A DNA stretch of 58,215 nucleotides from positions 1-58,215 of IMG/VR virus record IMGVR_UViG_3300005471_000017. One strand, written 5' to 3'. The stretch is from a virus. Positions 9,997 through 18,688 of the stretch are shown here, one piece after another. Numbering within the stretch: the stretch's first letter is position 1; every line of letters begins with the position of its first letter. Below the pieces are notes generated by a model. It made no database searches. It was given only the letters and a program-made list of their open reading frames with translations, and had not been told where the DNA came from. The translations under genes and the position numbers were made by a program.

Positions 9997-11067
9997 TCAG
10001 GCTCTCGCCCGAGACTTTTCTTTTTCGAGAGCGGCGATCAGTTCCGCCTCTTCTCTCTGAATTGGCTCGCTCCAGTAAGCCTTCGAATTGGTCTTCCGGA
10101 GCGCTTTGAGTTCGGCCAGTCGCGTCTCGGCTCCCTTCGAGCCGACGCCGTCCTCGACGACCGTCGCGACGGGATTGATTTCATGAGCGAGCCCGACGAG
10201 GAAGCGCACCATATCGGGGTCATTGCCGATCAGCTTGCCGTCGGCGGTGCGGCCACCCATCAGCCGGGCATACAGACCCTTCTCGTTGGCGACATCTGTG
10301 CCGCCGGGCGCCGTGGCGAACACGCTGGCGATGGCATTGGTCTTGCGCTTGAAGGTCGGGCCGAACTCGTCCTTGAGGGCGCGCTCGCTCTCGCGGCGGA
10401 AGGTGTCGTCCGCCTCGTCCATAGCGGCCGCCTGCTGCTCCTGCTGGCCGTAATACCAGTTCAGCGCGGCATTGACGAAGGCGGGCGTGGCGCCAGATTT
10501 GTGAACGGCCTGGGCGAACCCGTCAACAAGAGGCTTGTCGGCCTCGCCGATGACGGCCCCGTTGTCCAGCTTGATGTCCTTGAAATAGTCCTCCGGCTTC
10601 TCCGGAACGCCCATGGCCTTGTGATATTCGGCGATCTCTTCCGGCTTGGCGTCCTTGCCGGGGATCTTGATCAGCCCGCCCGAGGTCAGTTTGCCTTCCG
10701 CCTCGCGGAAAACGCCATAGACGCTCGCCGGATCGGTGATGCGCTGCAAGCGGCGAAGCTCCTTGTCATAGAGCTTCTTGTCGCCGGCGGAATAGTGCTC
10801 CGCCATCTTCTCGCGCCAGTTGTCCGGCCAGTAGGGCTTGGCCTTTTCCGGCTCCTTCGCCTTGTCCTCGGCCTCGGTGTCGCCGCCGGTGGCGATGGAG
10901 GGCTTCTGGCCGCCCTTCGGCGCGGGAGTCTCTTCAGTCTTCGCGGCGGGCGCGGGCTTGGCCTCGGGGGCCTTGACTTCGGTTTCCGCCGCCTTGGCCG
11001 GAGTCTCGACCGTCTCAGTGGCCGGGGCTGCCGGCGTTTCGATCTCGGCCGCATTCAAGTCGGTCAT
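9997..11067 (-). CDS. Scaffolding protein, 356 aa
   Basis: The first 95 residues are almost entirely Ala, Pro, Glu, Thr and Lys, a disordered acidic leader. The rest is helical and charged: WPDNWREKMAEHY near 105, PEEIAEYHKAMGVPEKPEDYF near 165, and a run of Gln/Ala/Asp helices to a basic C-terminus (EKEKSRARA). This matches the capsid assembly scaffold of many podovirus prophages, usually found between portal and capsid genes as here. The start overlaps the upstream gene by 4 bases (ATGA), which points to translational coupling. Confidence 0.85.
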   Translation of the reverse strand: MTDLNAAEIETPAAPATETVETPAKAAETEVKAPEAKPAPAAKTEETPAPKGGQKPSIATGGDTEAEDKAKEPEKAKPYWPDNWREKMAEHYSAGDKKLYDKELRRLQRITDPASVYGVFREAEGKLTSGGLIKIPGKDAKPEEIAEYHKAMGVPEKPEDYFKDIKLDNGAVIGEADKPLVDGFAQAVHKSGATPAFVNAALNWYYGQQEQQAAAMDEADDTFRRESERALKDEFGPTFKRKTNAIASVFATAPGGTDVANEKGLYARLMGGRTADGKLIGNDPDMVRFLVGLAHEINPVATVVEDGVGSKGAETRLAELKALRKTNSKAYWSEPIQREEAELIAALEKEKSRARA

Positions 11068-11348
11068 TTCTCGAATACCTTGTGCGTCAGTTTGATAAGC
11101 TTCACGATCTGCTGGCCGACGGACTGACGCCCGTCGATGAATGCGCCGATGTGGCCGCCGGGGTCATGAGCGACGAACCCGTTGTCGTAGGTCGCCGCCG
11201 CTTTCAGGATGATCCAGTCGAGCGCGCGCCGGCACTGCGCCGGGGATACGGCCTCGCCGCTGCCGTCGGCGTATTGGGCAAGCGCCTGGATGGCGCGGAC
11301 ATCCTCCTGATCGTACTCAGCGGGATGCCATATCTCTCGCTTCGCCAT
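11064..11348 (-). CDS. Hypothetical head-module protein, 94 aa
   Basis: A small mixed-charge protein lies between portal and scaffold. Motifs that can be seen are REIWHPAEYDQEDVRAIQAL at the start and CRRALDWIILKAAATYDNGF in the middle, then an amphipathic C-terminal helix. There is no recognised domain. The gap to the portal stop is 3 bp and it overlaps the scaffold start by 4 bases, so it belongs to the same operon. Confidence 0.6.
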   Translation of the reverse strand: MAKREIWHPAEYDQEDVRAIQALAQYADGSGEAVSPAQCRRALDWIILKAAATYDNGFVAHDPGGHIGAFIDGRQSVGQQIVKLIKLTHKVFEK

Positions 11349-11351
11349 GAG

Positions 11352-13022
11352 CTACCGGACGCCCGCCTGCTGCTGAGCGCCCGCGCCAGCGTTCACCAGC
11401 GCATCGATGCCCTTGCCGCCCTGTTCCGCGACCTGGCCGGCCGTGGCCAGCTCCTGGGCCATCTGCTGGGCTTCCTGCTCCTGGGCGATCTGGGCGCGGC
11501 GCTCTTCGACAGCTTCCTTCGGCTTGAACCATTTGGCCTTCCAGCCTGCGGACCGCATGGCGTCACGCGTAGCGGCCGCGAGATCGGCCGTTTCGATCAC
11601 GGAGGGGTCGATCTGCGCTGTCGGCATTAAGATGCGGTCGCGAATGTCGACGAACGTATCGGCCTCGTTCTGCTCGGCAAGATCATCAAGCGGCGAACGG
11701 AACTTGAATTTGATGTCTCGCCCTTGCAGACTTTCCGGCATCTGCTCCATGGGGAACGCGCCGTTATCAAGTAGCACTTTGAAGGTGCCGTCGCAGAGCG
11801 GATGATTGTATTCTTTCTGGATCGGCTTGGAGATTGGGGCCGCCGCTCGAATGTGCTCCTGAATGATGCGCCGCACTTGCGTTGCGGTCATCTGGTAGTT
11901 GGTCTCAGGCAGCTTGATCTTGTCGAGAAACAAGCCCTTACTCAGATCGTCCTTCAATGCCGTGGCGATCTCGAAGCCGATCGGGAAGCCGCCGCGGTCC
12001 TTGGTGATCGGGCGCAGCACCTCGCCTAGGCGTTCGTCATATTCGATATCCGCCGTGGTCACGCCGCCGGCATAGAGTGCGATGTCGCCGCGGATCGCGT
12101 CCGACACCGCAATCATCGGCGGGTTGACATAGGTCTCGCCCGCCTCGCGCAGCGTACGCATCACCACCTGGAGCGTTCTGCTGTCGGGCAGCAGAATACT
12201 GGTGGCCATCGATGTGGCGTAAACCGACCCGGAGACCACCTGCCATCGCGGGATGATGTAGCAGAAATAATTGAGGCCGATTTCCTCAAGAACCGTCTCG
12301 CTCTCCCGCTCGACATAGAGCGAGACGAACGGGAATGTCTTGCCGCCTCGGCTTTTGTACTCGTACAGCCGGGATGGCATGACGACATGGCGACATGGGA
12401 AGGTCTTCTCGGGGTCTTTCTCGCAGGCTTTCTTGACCTCGGTGCTTACTTTGTCGCGGAAGTGCCATTTGAGTTGGCGCGCCGTCGGATTCCAGTTGCG
12501 GTGATTGCAGTCAACCCGACCTTCGGCATTCTCTGACCAGGCATTGTCGCGCAGGTGATAATTCCGATAGTGCAGACCGTCGCCCGCAAGATTTAGCCCA
12601 AATTTCAGGACGGCATCGCCAAAGGCGGCAATGTCATGGTTGGCCTGAGACCTCGCCGTGATGAGGTTCGCCGAGGCATCCGTCATTGCCCGCCATTGGA
12701 TGTCGGTGAGCATTTCCAGATATTGCCGCTCTTGCTCAGACTCATCTAGCCCATCATCATCCACGTGGATGGAGAAAAATTTGTCTGGAAACAAGAACTC
12801 ATCAAGCATATTTCCAAGCTCTCGGCGAGCAAGCACTGGGTACGATGAGAATAGATGATCTGCGAATTCTTCACCTTCGTTGCGTTTATAAGTAAAATCT
12901 GCTCTTTCCGGATAGAAATTGAGCGCAATTTCCTGTCGAAGGCTGTCGACGGTTCTCTTTGCGCCGAAGGCAGCATCGCCCATGCGCAGAACATCCTTCG
13001 CGCGCGAATCCGCCGTGATCAT
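11352..13022 (-). CDS. Portal (head-tail connector) protein, 556 aa
   Basis: Length and motifs fit the T7-like head-to-tail connector family: LRQEIALNFYPERADFTY near residue 25, FSSYPVLARRELGNMLDEFL near 58, DAVLKFGLN near 135, then a long central body and a Gln/Ala-rich C-terminus (QEQEAQQMAQELA). Twelve copies would form the portal ring through which DNA is packaged. Order terminase-portal-scaffold-capsid supports this. The segment encoding about residues 1-110 (12,690-13,020) is visibly richer in A and T than its surroundings, a possible recombination mosaic. Confidence 0.9.
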   Translation of the reverse strand: MITADSRAKDVLRMGDAAFGAKRTVDSLRQEIALNFYPERADFTYKRNEGEEFADHLFSSYPVLARRELGNMLDEFLFPDKFFSIHVDDDGLDESEQERQYLEMLTDIQWRAMTDASANLITARSQANHDIAAFGDAVLKFGLNLAGDGLHYRNYHLRDNAWSENAEGRVDCNHRNWNPTARQLKWHFRDKVSTEVKKACEKDPEKTFPCRHVVMPSRLYEYKSRGGKTFPFVSLYVERESETVLEEIGLNYFCYIIPRWQVVSGSVYATSMATSILLPDSRTLQVVMRTLREAGETYVNPPMIAVSDAIRGDIALYAGGVTTADIEYDERLGEVLRPITKDRGGFPIGFEIATALKDDLSKGLFLDKIKLPETNYQMTATQVRRIIQEHIRAAAPISKPIQKEYNHPLCDGTFKVLLDNGAFPMEQMPESLQGRDIKFKFRSPLDDLAEQNEADTFVDIRDRILMPTAQIDPSVIETADLAAATRDAMRSAGWKAKWFKPKEAVEERRAQIAQEQEAQQMAQELATAGQVAEQGGKGIDALVNAGAGAQQQAGVR

Positions 13023-13027
13023 CTAGG

Positions 13028-13237
13028 CTAAGCCCCCAGCTTCTGCCCAGAGGAGCCGGTCGTCGCCTTGGTCTGGTCCGTCATGATGGTGGACAGCCGG
13101 CCTTGGCGCATCAGTGCGGCACTCCGCGTGCGCTGAGCGGCCTGCATCACGGCCGGATCGGTCTCGACCGGCATGCGGACGGGCTTGGGCGCCTCGGGTG
13201 CCTGTACCTTTGGAGCGCCACCAAACAGTTTTGCCAT
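13028..13237 (-). CDS. Small hypothetical head-module protein, 69 aa
   Basis: The ATG at 13237 begins MAKLFGGAPKVQAPEAPKPV, a Pro/Ala-rich start, followed by a helix with QAAQRTRSAALMRQGRLSTI. Short proteins of this type are often found between terminase and portal in podovirus prophages. An upstream start at 13285 is possible but lacks a better ribosome site. The function is unknown. Confidence 0.6.
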   Translation of the reverse strand: MAKLFGGAPKVQAPEAPKPVRMPVETDPAVMQAAQRTRSAALMRQGRLSTIMTDQTKATTGSSGQKLGA

Positions 13238-13324
13238 GGTATCCCCCTGGTTGAGACAGCAGTGATTGCCCGGCGTGCGGAGCAAACCGGGTTCGATGCT
13301 GGTGAGGTGTGTGAGTTCTGTCTG

Positions 13325-14776
13325 CTAGCGGCCTCGGCCGCGTTTGGCGGCCGCGTAACCCAATATGACCCTCGGCGGCTGGCGCGCGGCCCGCGCCTCG
13401 CGCGTCATCGCCGGAAACAGCGCCGTCAGGCCCCAGACCATGGCATCCGCCCGATCCGGCGAGCGGTCGCCACGCCAGCCGCCCGTCGTCATGGCGCAGA
13501 GCTGATACTCAAGCTCCTGAAACCGGCCTACCAGCGAGACCTTGCCCTGCTGGAACAGTGCCGCGATCGGTTCAGCCCGGACATTCTTGCCCCGCGAAGC
13601 GTGCATTTCCCGGAACGGCAGCGGCAGCCCATCCGCGGTCGATGCGGTGCGCATCACCTCGCGCACCATCGCGCCGCCGTAATTGGTCTCCGCGACCACC
13701 GCATCGGCGCGGTGCCGTTCGAAGGCCGACGCGACGATGGTCTTCCAGCGGTCGGGCCCGAACCGGCCGGAGAGATCCTCCAGCACATAGCCGCGGCCGT
13801 CGTCGCCGAGGCCGACCACGATGATGCCCACCTCATCGGAGCGCAGGTCCTCGGGCCCAGAGCAGCCCGACGGATCGACCGCGATCATGATGCGCTGCAT
13901 CTCGGGCGGGTCTTTGTCGAGCAGACGCCCGTTGTCGAGCATCTCGGGCGTCCACAGCGCGGTGTCGTCATCGTCGCTGAACACACCAAGCAGGAAGCGC
14001 CGCCGCTTGCGCTCGTCGAGATTCTCAAGCTCTTCGAGGTAGCCCGCCTTCAGATTGGCCGCGTTGTGCGTCGGGTTGATCTGAAGGGCGGCGAAGTTGC
14101 CCGGCGCCGTCAGCGGCTGATGGCGAGCCGGGTCGATCTTGTCGATGAAGAACAGGTGCGTCCAATGCCGCTTCGAGGGCGGGTTGCAGTCGTAGAACAT
14201 CTTGTTCGCCAGGCCCGGCACGTTCTGCGCCAGGCGGGTGACGGCGATGTCGCGCGACGAAAGCGGGATCTGCGAACACTCGTTCAGGTACAGGGTCGCA
14301 TATTCCTGGCCGAGGATCTTCTCGGTGCGCTCCTTCTCGTCCAGACCGCCGAACCAGATCTCCGAGCCATTCGGCAGGATGAAGCGCCAAAGCTGCTTAT
14401 CGAGTTTGCTGCCGGCCCGCGCGCCGGGGAAGCAGATCTCCATCACCTTCGGCAGCGTGTCCATGGCGATGGACGCGATGACATGGTTGAACCTGAAGCG
14501 CAGGATTGCGTGACGGCTCGGTGCCTTCAGCGCTCGCGCCACGATCTTGCGCACGATCAGGAACGTCTTGCCGGACCGAGAGCCTCCGAAGAGCATGCAA
14601 TGCGTGGCCTCGGAGTCCAGCATCTCCTCGGCTTCGATCTGGCGTTCCGTCAGTTCGCAGGTCGCGCCGATCCGCTCTCTGACGCCCGGCATGTTGGCCA
14701 GGGCTTTGCGTTTGCCGGGGGGCAGCGCGCCGATGAGACGCTCCAGCGCGTCCAGATCAGCCGTTGTGGCCGTCAT
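13325..14776 (-). CDS. terL: Terminase large subunit (packaging ATPase-nuclease), 483 aa
   Basis: The N-terminal ATPase has a Walker A FGGSRSGKT near residue 62 and a Walker B-like ATLYLNECSQ near 165. A C-terminal RNase H-like nuclease follows, with an acidic VDPSG near 285 and DAMVWGL near 445. The enzyme cuts concatemeric DNA and drives it through the portal. The length is normal for the family. It has no D-T-G tripeptide. The small subunit candidate is far away at 31.3-31.9 kb, with the cargo block inserted between them. The start overlaps the ParB-like gene by 20 bases. Confidence 0.95.
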   Translation of the reverse strand: MTATTADLDALERLIGALPPGKRKALANMPGVRERIGATCELTERQIEAEEMLDSEATHCMLFGGSRSGKTFLIVRKIVARALKAPSRHAILRFRFNHVIASIAMDTLPKVMEICFPGARAGSKLDKQLWRFILPNGSEIWFGGLDEKERTEKILGQEYATLYLNECSQIPLSSRDIAVTRLAQNVPGLANKMFYDCNPPSKRHWTHLFFIDKIDPARHQPLTAPGNFAALQINPTHNAANLKAGYLEELENLDERKRRRFLLGVFSDDDDTALWTPEMLDNGRLLDKDPPEMQRIMIAVDPSGCSGPEDLRSDEVGIIVVGLGDDGRGYVLEDLSGRFGPDRWKTIVASAFERHRADAVVAETNYGGAMVREVMRTASTADGLPLPFREMHASRGKNVRAEPIAALFQQGKVSLVGRFQELEYQLCAMTTGGWRGDRSPDRADAMVWGLTALFPAMTREARAARQPPRVILGYAAAKRGRGR

Positions 14777-15176
14777 TCAGCGCTTTCCAGTCCTGGCAGA
14801 GCCGCGCCAGATCATCATGTGACATGCCGTTCTGGACGAACCACTCGTAATTCCACGAGGGTGCCCAGGCTCGCCGCGCCTCCCGTCTCACCGTGATCTC
14901 GTCCGTGCCCAGCGCCAGCGCACAGGCGACCCGGTGACTGCCGTCCAGCAGCTCCCCGTTGGGATCGATCGGCACCGCTCCCTCTGGGAGGAATCCGCGA
15001 CAGGCCATAGAGGCGCATAGGGAGGCCGCTGAGGCCACGTAGTCGTCGAGGCTCCGTTTCCATCGGTCAGTCGTCAAGCCAGCCTGTATGCGCGCACCTG
15101 AGCGCTTGGCGATGTGCCAGCGGTAGATACGAACGGCGTCAGGGTCATTGCCTCCACCAGGGAGGAGGTGCAGCAT
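14757..15176 (-). CDS. ParB/sulfiredoxin-fold-like protein, 139 aa
   Basis: A LLDGSHRVACALALGTDEI motif near residue 85 resembles the conserved strand-helix of ParB-like N-terminal domains (D-G-x-H-R-x-x-A). The start at 15176 gives MLHLLPGGGN and overlaps the end of the kinase gene by 32 bases; a longer frame to 15314 is possible. First gene before the terminase, at the edge of the cargo block. Whether it binds DNA or nucleotide is unknown. Confidence 0.6.
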   Translation of the reverse strand: MLHLLPGGGNDPDAVRIYRWHIAKRSGARIQAGLTTDRWKRSLDDYVASAASLCASMACRGFLPEGAVPIDPNGELLDGSHRVACALALGTDEITVRREARRAWAPSWNYEWFVQNGMSHDDLARLCQDWKALNDGHNG

Positions 15177-15822
15177 AAGCCGCCACTTGATCGCAATGTC
15201 CCATCTGCGCGACGTCACAAGGCTCCTGGTCGGCAAACGCAATAAGCTGGGCGCGGGCGTCGTCGATGGGTTGATGCTGGACGTCGATGTCCATGACTGG
15301 AACGCCTCGTTCACGAAGCACCTCTTTGGCGAGAGCGATGGACGGAAGCATCAGTGGCACCTGCGCACTGCGATTTTCGTGCGCCGTGGCCGGGTTCTTC
15401 TCCCGGTCGCGGTTGCGCTGGAGGATGGTCTCTACATCCGCCTCAAGGAACGCCACGCCGACGCTGACCGGCGTCACCCACAGGGCACGACGGATCAGAT
15501 TGATGTCGCCGCCCATGTCCTGGATGCGCCAGCCGAAGCCGAGCACGCGCTGAACGAAGCCGGTCTGCACGAAAGTGCGATCATCCTGCATGCGAGTGAC
15601 CGCCGCCATCTTCTTGGCGGAGCGGTCGTTCATGCGCAGGACAGCCTGGAAACTGGCGTGGTCCTTGACCAAGGTGCAGAGCGTGGTGATCTCGTCGAGG
15701 AACAGGCGCCATGATGCCGGGGGCGGCAGCCCGTCCCAAACGATGCTCTTATCCCCGAAGATCGGATAACAGAGGCTGGACTTTCCAGCGCCAGGCGGGC
15801 CGGATACGTCGCAAAATCTCAT
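15145..15822 (-). CDS. P-loop kinase-like protein, 225 aa
   Basis: A Walker A GPPGAGKSS lies at residues 8-16, directly after a first beta strand, as in small-molecule and nucleotide kinases. Later features are FLEADVETILQRNRDREKN near 125, which reads like a lid with paired Arg residues, and VPVMDIDVQ near 175. The substrate is unknown. It overlaps the FkbM methyltransferase start (ATGA), so it belongs to the cargo operon of sugar-modifying enzymes. An adenylate- or guanylate-kinase-like role is only one option. Confidence 0.7.
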   Translation of the reverse strand: MRFCDVSGPPGAGKSSLCYPIFGDKSIVWDGLPPPASWRLFLDEITTLCTLVKDHASFQAVLRMNDRSAKKMAAVTRMQDDRTFVQTGFVQRVLGFGWRIQDMGGDINLIRRALWVTPVSVGVAFLEADVETILQRNRDREKNPATAHENRSAQVPLMLPSIALAKEVLRERGVPVMDIDVQHQPIDDARAQLIAFADQEPCDVAQMGHCDQVAAYAAPPPWWRQ

Positions 15823-16643
15823 GGCACGAACACCATCAGCGAAAGCCGCTCCTGCTCATCCCCCATACTGGTGACGGGAATGAACCGCGCATCCTTGTCC
15901 CGGAAGTTGCCGCACCAGAAGGCTTGGTAGCCGCAATCGAACAGCGGCTGGACGGTCTGCTTGTTGGTAACGCCGAAGCGCGCCAACTTCTCTGGATCGT
16001 GCATCTCAAGGATAATCGCCGGCCTGTGCTTCCGGATGGTCCCCATCGCGCCGGCGATCGCCTTGGCCTGGTAGCCCTCCACGTCGATCTTGATCAGGTC
16101 CGGGGCCTCTTCCACGGCGCAGTAGTCGTCCAGCGTGATGAAATCCACGATGGCATAGCCGCGCCCACGATTGCCCTCGCCGCGCTGTTTCATGGCGCCG
16201 GGAATGCCGTCGAGATGGCCCCAGCCACCCTCGGGCTCCTCGTAGATGTTGAAGCCGGAGATCCAGATGCGCTGCTGGGGCTTGGACACATCGGAAACGA
16301 CGGCATGCACACATCTGGCCCAGGGCACGACATTCGCCGCTAAACCCGGCAGGCAGCCGGGATGCATCTCGAAGGCCGTCACCTGGGCATCGTCGGCGAA
16401 GGCCTGGAGCGCGAACAGCGTGAAATACCCGTAGAGCGCGCCGAGGTCGAAGATGTTGCGGCTGTCGTAGCGCTTGCGGATGGCGAAGAGCGCGGCGAGC
16501 GTTGCGGGCTCATGGACCGCGCCACCGGCATGCTTGCGCTTCAGCCAGTTCTCGGCGTCGGCGCCCGCCTCGGCGTCGAACCGGACGCGCGGCACGCGCT
16601 GGGCGAGACCGACGGCTTCGTTGAGTTCGTCGAGGAAGGTCAC
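15819..16643 (-). CDS. FkbM family methyltransferase, 274 aa
   Basis: The SAM-binding fold is visible as IFDLGALYGYFTLFALQAF near residue 65, with FEMHPGC as the second strand acid about 25 residues on. The typical FkbM signature DLIKIDVEGYQAKAIAGA lies near 180 with PAIILEMH after it. FkbM enzymes usually O-methylate sugars or amino groups in glycans and natural products. Neighbours on both sides are a kinase and a glycosyltransferase-like gene, joined by ATGA overlaps. The target is unknown; a glycan attached to virion or cell surface is the natural guess. Confidence 0.8.
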   Translation of the reverse strand: MTFLDELNEAVGLAQRVPRVRFDAEAGADAENWLKRKHAGGAVHEPATLAALFAIRKRYDSRNIFDLGALYGYFTLFALQAFADDAQVTAFEMHPGCLPGLAANVVPWARCVHAVVSDVSKPQQRIWISGFNIYEEPEGGWGHLDGIPGAMKQRGEGNRGRGYAIVDFITLDDYCAVEEAPDLIKIDVEGYQAKAIAGAMGTIRKHRPAIILEMHDPEKLARFGVTNKQTVQPLFDCGYQAFWCGNFRDKDARFIPVTSMGDEQERLSLMVFVP

Positions 16644-17362
16644 CGGCGATGCTCCTCAACCCATGGCACTCGAGCCAAGACCTGCGGATCGCTGAGCTTT
16701 CCGGCCGAGCCGGGGAACGTCACGATGCGCGCATTCTCGGGTAGGACAGCATCAACTCCGCTGCCGGGCGTATCTTCGCGCGCCAACCTGTAAACCCCGT
16801 CGCTGCCATCCACATAAGGCGTGCCCGGCCCCAGCACATCCGACAGATACCACTGGTCATCCCGATAGCGGGGATTGGATGGATCGAACTTCTCCCAGAT
16901 CTCCGTCCGCGTGCCGCAACGATGCAGCAGCAAGCTGGTGTTGTAAAACGGCCGGCCCGCGCCGATCTGCGGACGCTCCCACGGCACCCGGCCAGGGTTG
17001 CGCCACATCACCAGATCCGCGGTGCGCGACGCGATGCTGTCGGGGCTGCCGACGATCACGGTGTCCAGGTCGATCTGCAGAACGCGCTCGCCGATCGCTT
17101 CCCGCGCAGCCGGGCTGAAGGTCATCAGGCGCACGAAGCAGGTGCCGGGGACATGTTTCGTCCAGTCGATCTGCACCGCGCGGATATGCTCGTCGCCGGC
17201 GAATAGCTCGGGCCGGTCGGTGATGACGACGAACTCATGCGGCGTCGTCATGTGGCGGGAGACCATGCGCTGGAGCAGGCGAACGTCGTCCGGGGTGTAT
17301 TGGTGGTAGCCGGTCCCGGCGCGGTCTTGTGGCGACCACCAGTAGGTCGTGACTGAGAGCAT
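16640..17362 (-). CDS. Glycosyltransferase-like protein A, 240 aa
   Basis: The ATG at 17362 begins MLSVTTYWW. A DLDT motif in LQIDLDTVIVGSPD (about residues 90-103) matches the D-x-D metal and nucleotide-sugar site of GT-A fold enzymes such as GT8-like proteins. It is clearly paralogous to the protein at 18.7-19.4 kb: both share KHVPGTC near residue 65, a D-x-D strand after a helix, a P-x-NARIV segment and a closing W-containing tail. It probably transfers a sugar. The acceptor is not known; virion proteins or host envelope are candidates. It couples to the FkbM gene by ATGA. Confidence 0.7.
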   Translation of the reverse strand: MLSVTTYWWSPQDRAGTGYHQYTPDDVRLLQRMVSRHMTTPHEFVVITDRPELFAGDEHIRAVQIDWTKHVPGTCFVRLMTFSPAAREAIGERVLQIDLDTVIVGSPDSIASRTADLVMWRNPGRVPWERPQIGAGRPFYNTSLLLHRCGTRTEIWEKFDPSNPRYRDDQWYLSDVLGPGTPYVDGSDGVYRLAREDTPGSGVDAVLPENARIVTFPGSAGKLSDPQVLARVPWVEEHRR

Positions 17363-17364
17363 CT

Positions 17365-17577
17365 TTAGTGCTCCGTGATCCCTGAGTGAAGCGCTTCGAC
17401 AACCGCTGGAGAGGTCGAAACGAACACCTTTCCCCAACTATCGCGAGCCGCAAAGACGACAATCCCAGTCCCGGACTTGGCCACTTCAAGCAACCCATCC
17501 TGTATCTTCTGGAATGCGGTCCTGACGAATTGTTCGATCTCCGCATCCGTTGATGTGGCTATGGGGATGGGGATCAT
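17365..17577 (-). CDS. Hypothetical protein, 70 aa
   Basis: A small single-domain protein with an N-terminal helix (IEQFVRTAFQKIQDGLLEVAKSG) and two hydrophobic strands (GIVVFAAR, VFVST). It overlaps the methyltransferase stop by 4 bases (ATGA) and lies 2 bases before the next gene, so it is part of the cargo operon. There is no recognisable family. Confidence 0.55.
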   Translation of the reverse strand: MIPIPIATSTDAEIEQFVRTAFQKIQDGLLEVAKSGTGIVVFAARDSWGKVFVSTSPAVVEALHSGITEH

Positions 17578-18203
17578 TTTGGCTCCAGCATCAGAATGCG
17601 ATACGCAAGCTCGTAGCCTGCCTGATTTCGCGTGAGCGCCCAGCCATCCAGAGCGCTCTCGATCAGATCCGTGGTCACTGCCCAGCGATGACCTTCCACA
17701 CGCGCCGTGAGGATGATGCGGCCACGTGACACCCGCTGCAACTCGCGGAGCAGCCGCTGAATGCCCTCCGGCCCATGCTCCTCGATCATCCAGCGGGTGA
17801 GGCGGATGCAGGTGACGCAGTCCACGCTCTTGTCAGGCAAGCCGGTTTCGAGGACATTGCCGACCTTGAACTTGAAGTCGTAGCCGAGGGCCTTGGCCTT
17901 CTTCACAGCCTGTTGGAGCATGTCGCCCTGGCGGTCGAGGCCGAAGAGCTGGAACTTCTTCCTGGCGCAGATCTCCATGAAGCGGCCGGTGCCCATGGGG
18001 GCATCCAGGACCGCAGCACCGTCAGGGAGTTCGCTCAGCCATTTCTCGATGATGATCTGCTCGCAGATCCACTTGTCAGAGGTCTCGCGCTTGGCGTCGT
18101 AATTGGCGGCGACCGCGCCGTGATATTTGCCCGCGCCGTGCTGGGGAAGCTGCGGCTGGGGGACGGTCACCGGGGGGAGATACTCCATAAGGCTGTTGGT
18201 CAC
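17574..18203 (-). CDS. Class I SAM-dependent methyltransferase, 209 aa
   Basis: Motif I is VLDAPMGTGRFMEI near residue 65, motif post-I FGLDRQGDML about 20 on, and a CVTCIRLTRWM helix near 125 corresponds to motif IV. A GTG at 18203 overlaps the upstream stop (GTGA) and has AAGGAAAGAAG upstream, so I prefer it to the longer frame that starts inside the previous gene. It is a Methyltransf_11-like small-molecule or glycan methyltransferase by fold. The substrate is unknown. Confidence 0.75.
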   Translation of the reverse strand: MTNSLMEYLPPVTVPQPQLPQHGAGKYHGAVAANYDAKRETSDKWICEQIIIEKWLSELPDGAAVLDAPMGTGRFMEICARKKFQLFGLDRQGDMLQQAVKKAKALGYDFKFKVGNVLETGLPDKSVDCVTCIRLTRWMIEEHGPEGIQRLLRELQRVSRGRIILTARVEGHRWAVTTDLIESALDGWALTRNQAGYELAYRILMLEPK

Positions 18204-18688
18204 GCGGCTTCTTTCCTTGCCTCGATTTTCTGCGATGTCCTTCTCGCCCAAAGCAGATCGGACGCGCCATGTGGACGATCTTCCTTCTTGGGCCTGAAAC
18301 GTTCCCGCTCGATGATCAGCGCCGACGTCAACGCCTTCCAGTGTTCAGGCGCTAATGCCCCAGCCATGGCCCAACTCGGAACAATCTCCATGCGGATTTC
18401 GTCCATCTCGGCGCAATACCACCTGACAAACAACTTCGGGCTCAATGGTGGGCGCACGCCATCACGCTTTTGGCGGCGCGTCCGCCCGTCGCGCCAATAG
18501 ATCAGCACTAGCGGGTCGGCATGGAAGACGATGGGCTGATGCAAAGGCTCTTGGAAGCCATTCCCTTCGCAAGGGAAGTCTTCAAAACCGGCAAGATCAG
18601 GCCCAGCCCAATGCGGCTTCCAACTGTTCGGCTCTTTACCAAAAACCTGCATGAAGCGTTTCACGGGAATGCGCTTTACCTTGATCAC
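18200..18688 (-). CDS. Hypothetical protein in the cargo block, 162 aa
   Basis: A GTG at 18688 overlaps the stop of the glycosyltransferase-like gene (GTGA), giving VIKVKRIPVKRF at the start; a GTG 21 bases upstream is also open. The protein is rich in Trp and Arg, with LIYWRDGRTRRQKRDGVRPP in the middle and a basic C-terminus. I do not recognise it. Coupling on both sides ties it to the sugar and methyl transfer genes. Confidence 0.55.
   Translation of the reverse strand: MIKVKRIPVKRFMQVFGKEPNSWKPHWAGPDLAGFEDFPCEGNGFQEPLHQPIVFHADPLVLIYWRDGRTRRQKRDGVRPPLSPKLFVRWYCAEMDEIRMEIVPSWAMAGALAPEHWKALTSALIIERERFRPKKEDRPHGASDLLWARRTSQKIEARKEAA

Noticed and set aside
9847-11127. 426-codon plus-strand frame
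   Set aside because: Antisense to the scaffold gene; the Leu/Gly-rich product is an inverted image of the Ala/Glu/Lys-rich scaffold.
13103-14896. 597-codon plus-strand frame
   Set aside because: Opposite the large terminase, which has clear Walker motifs.
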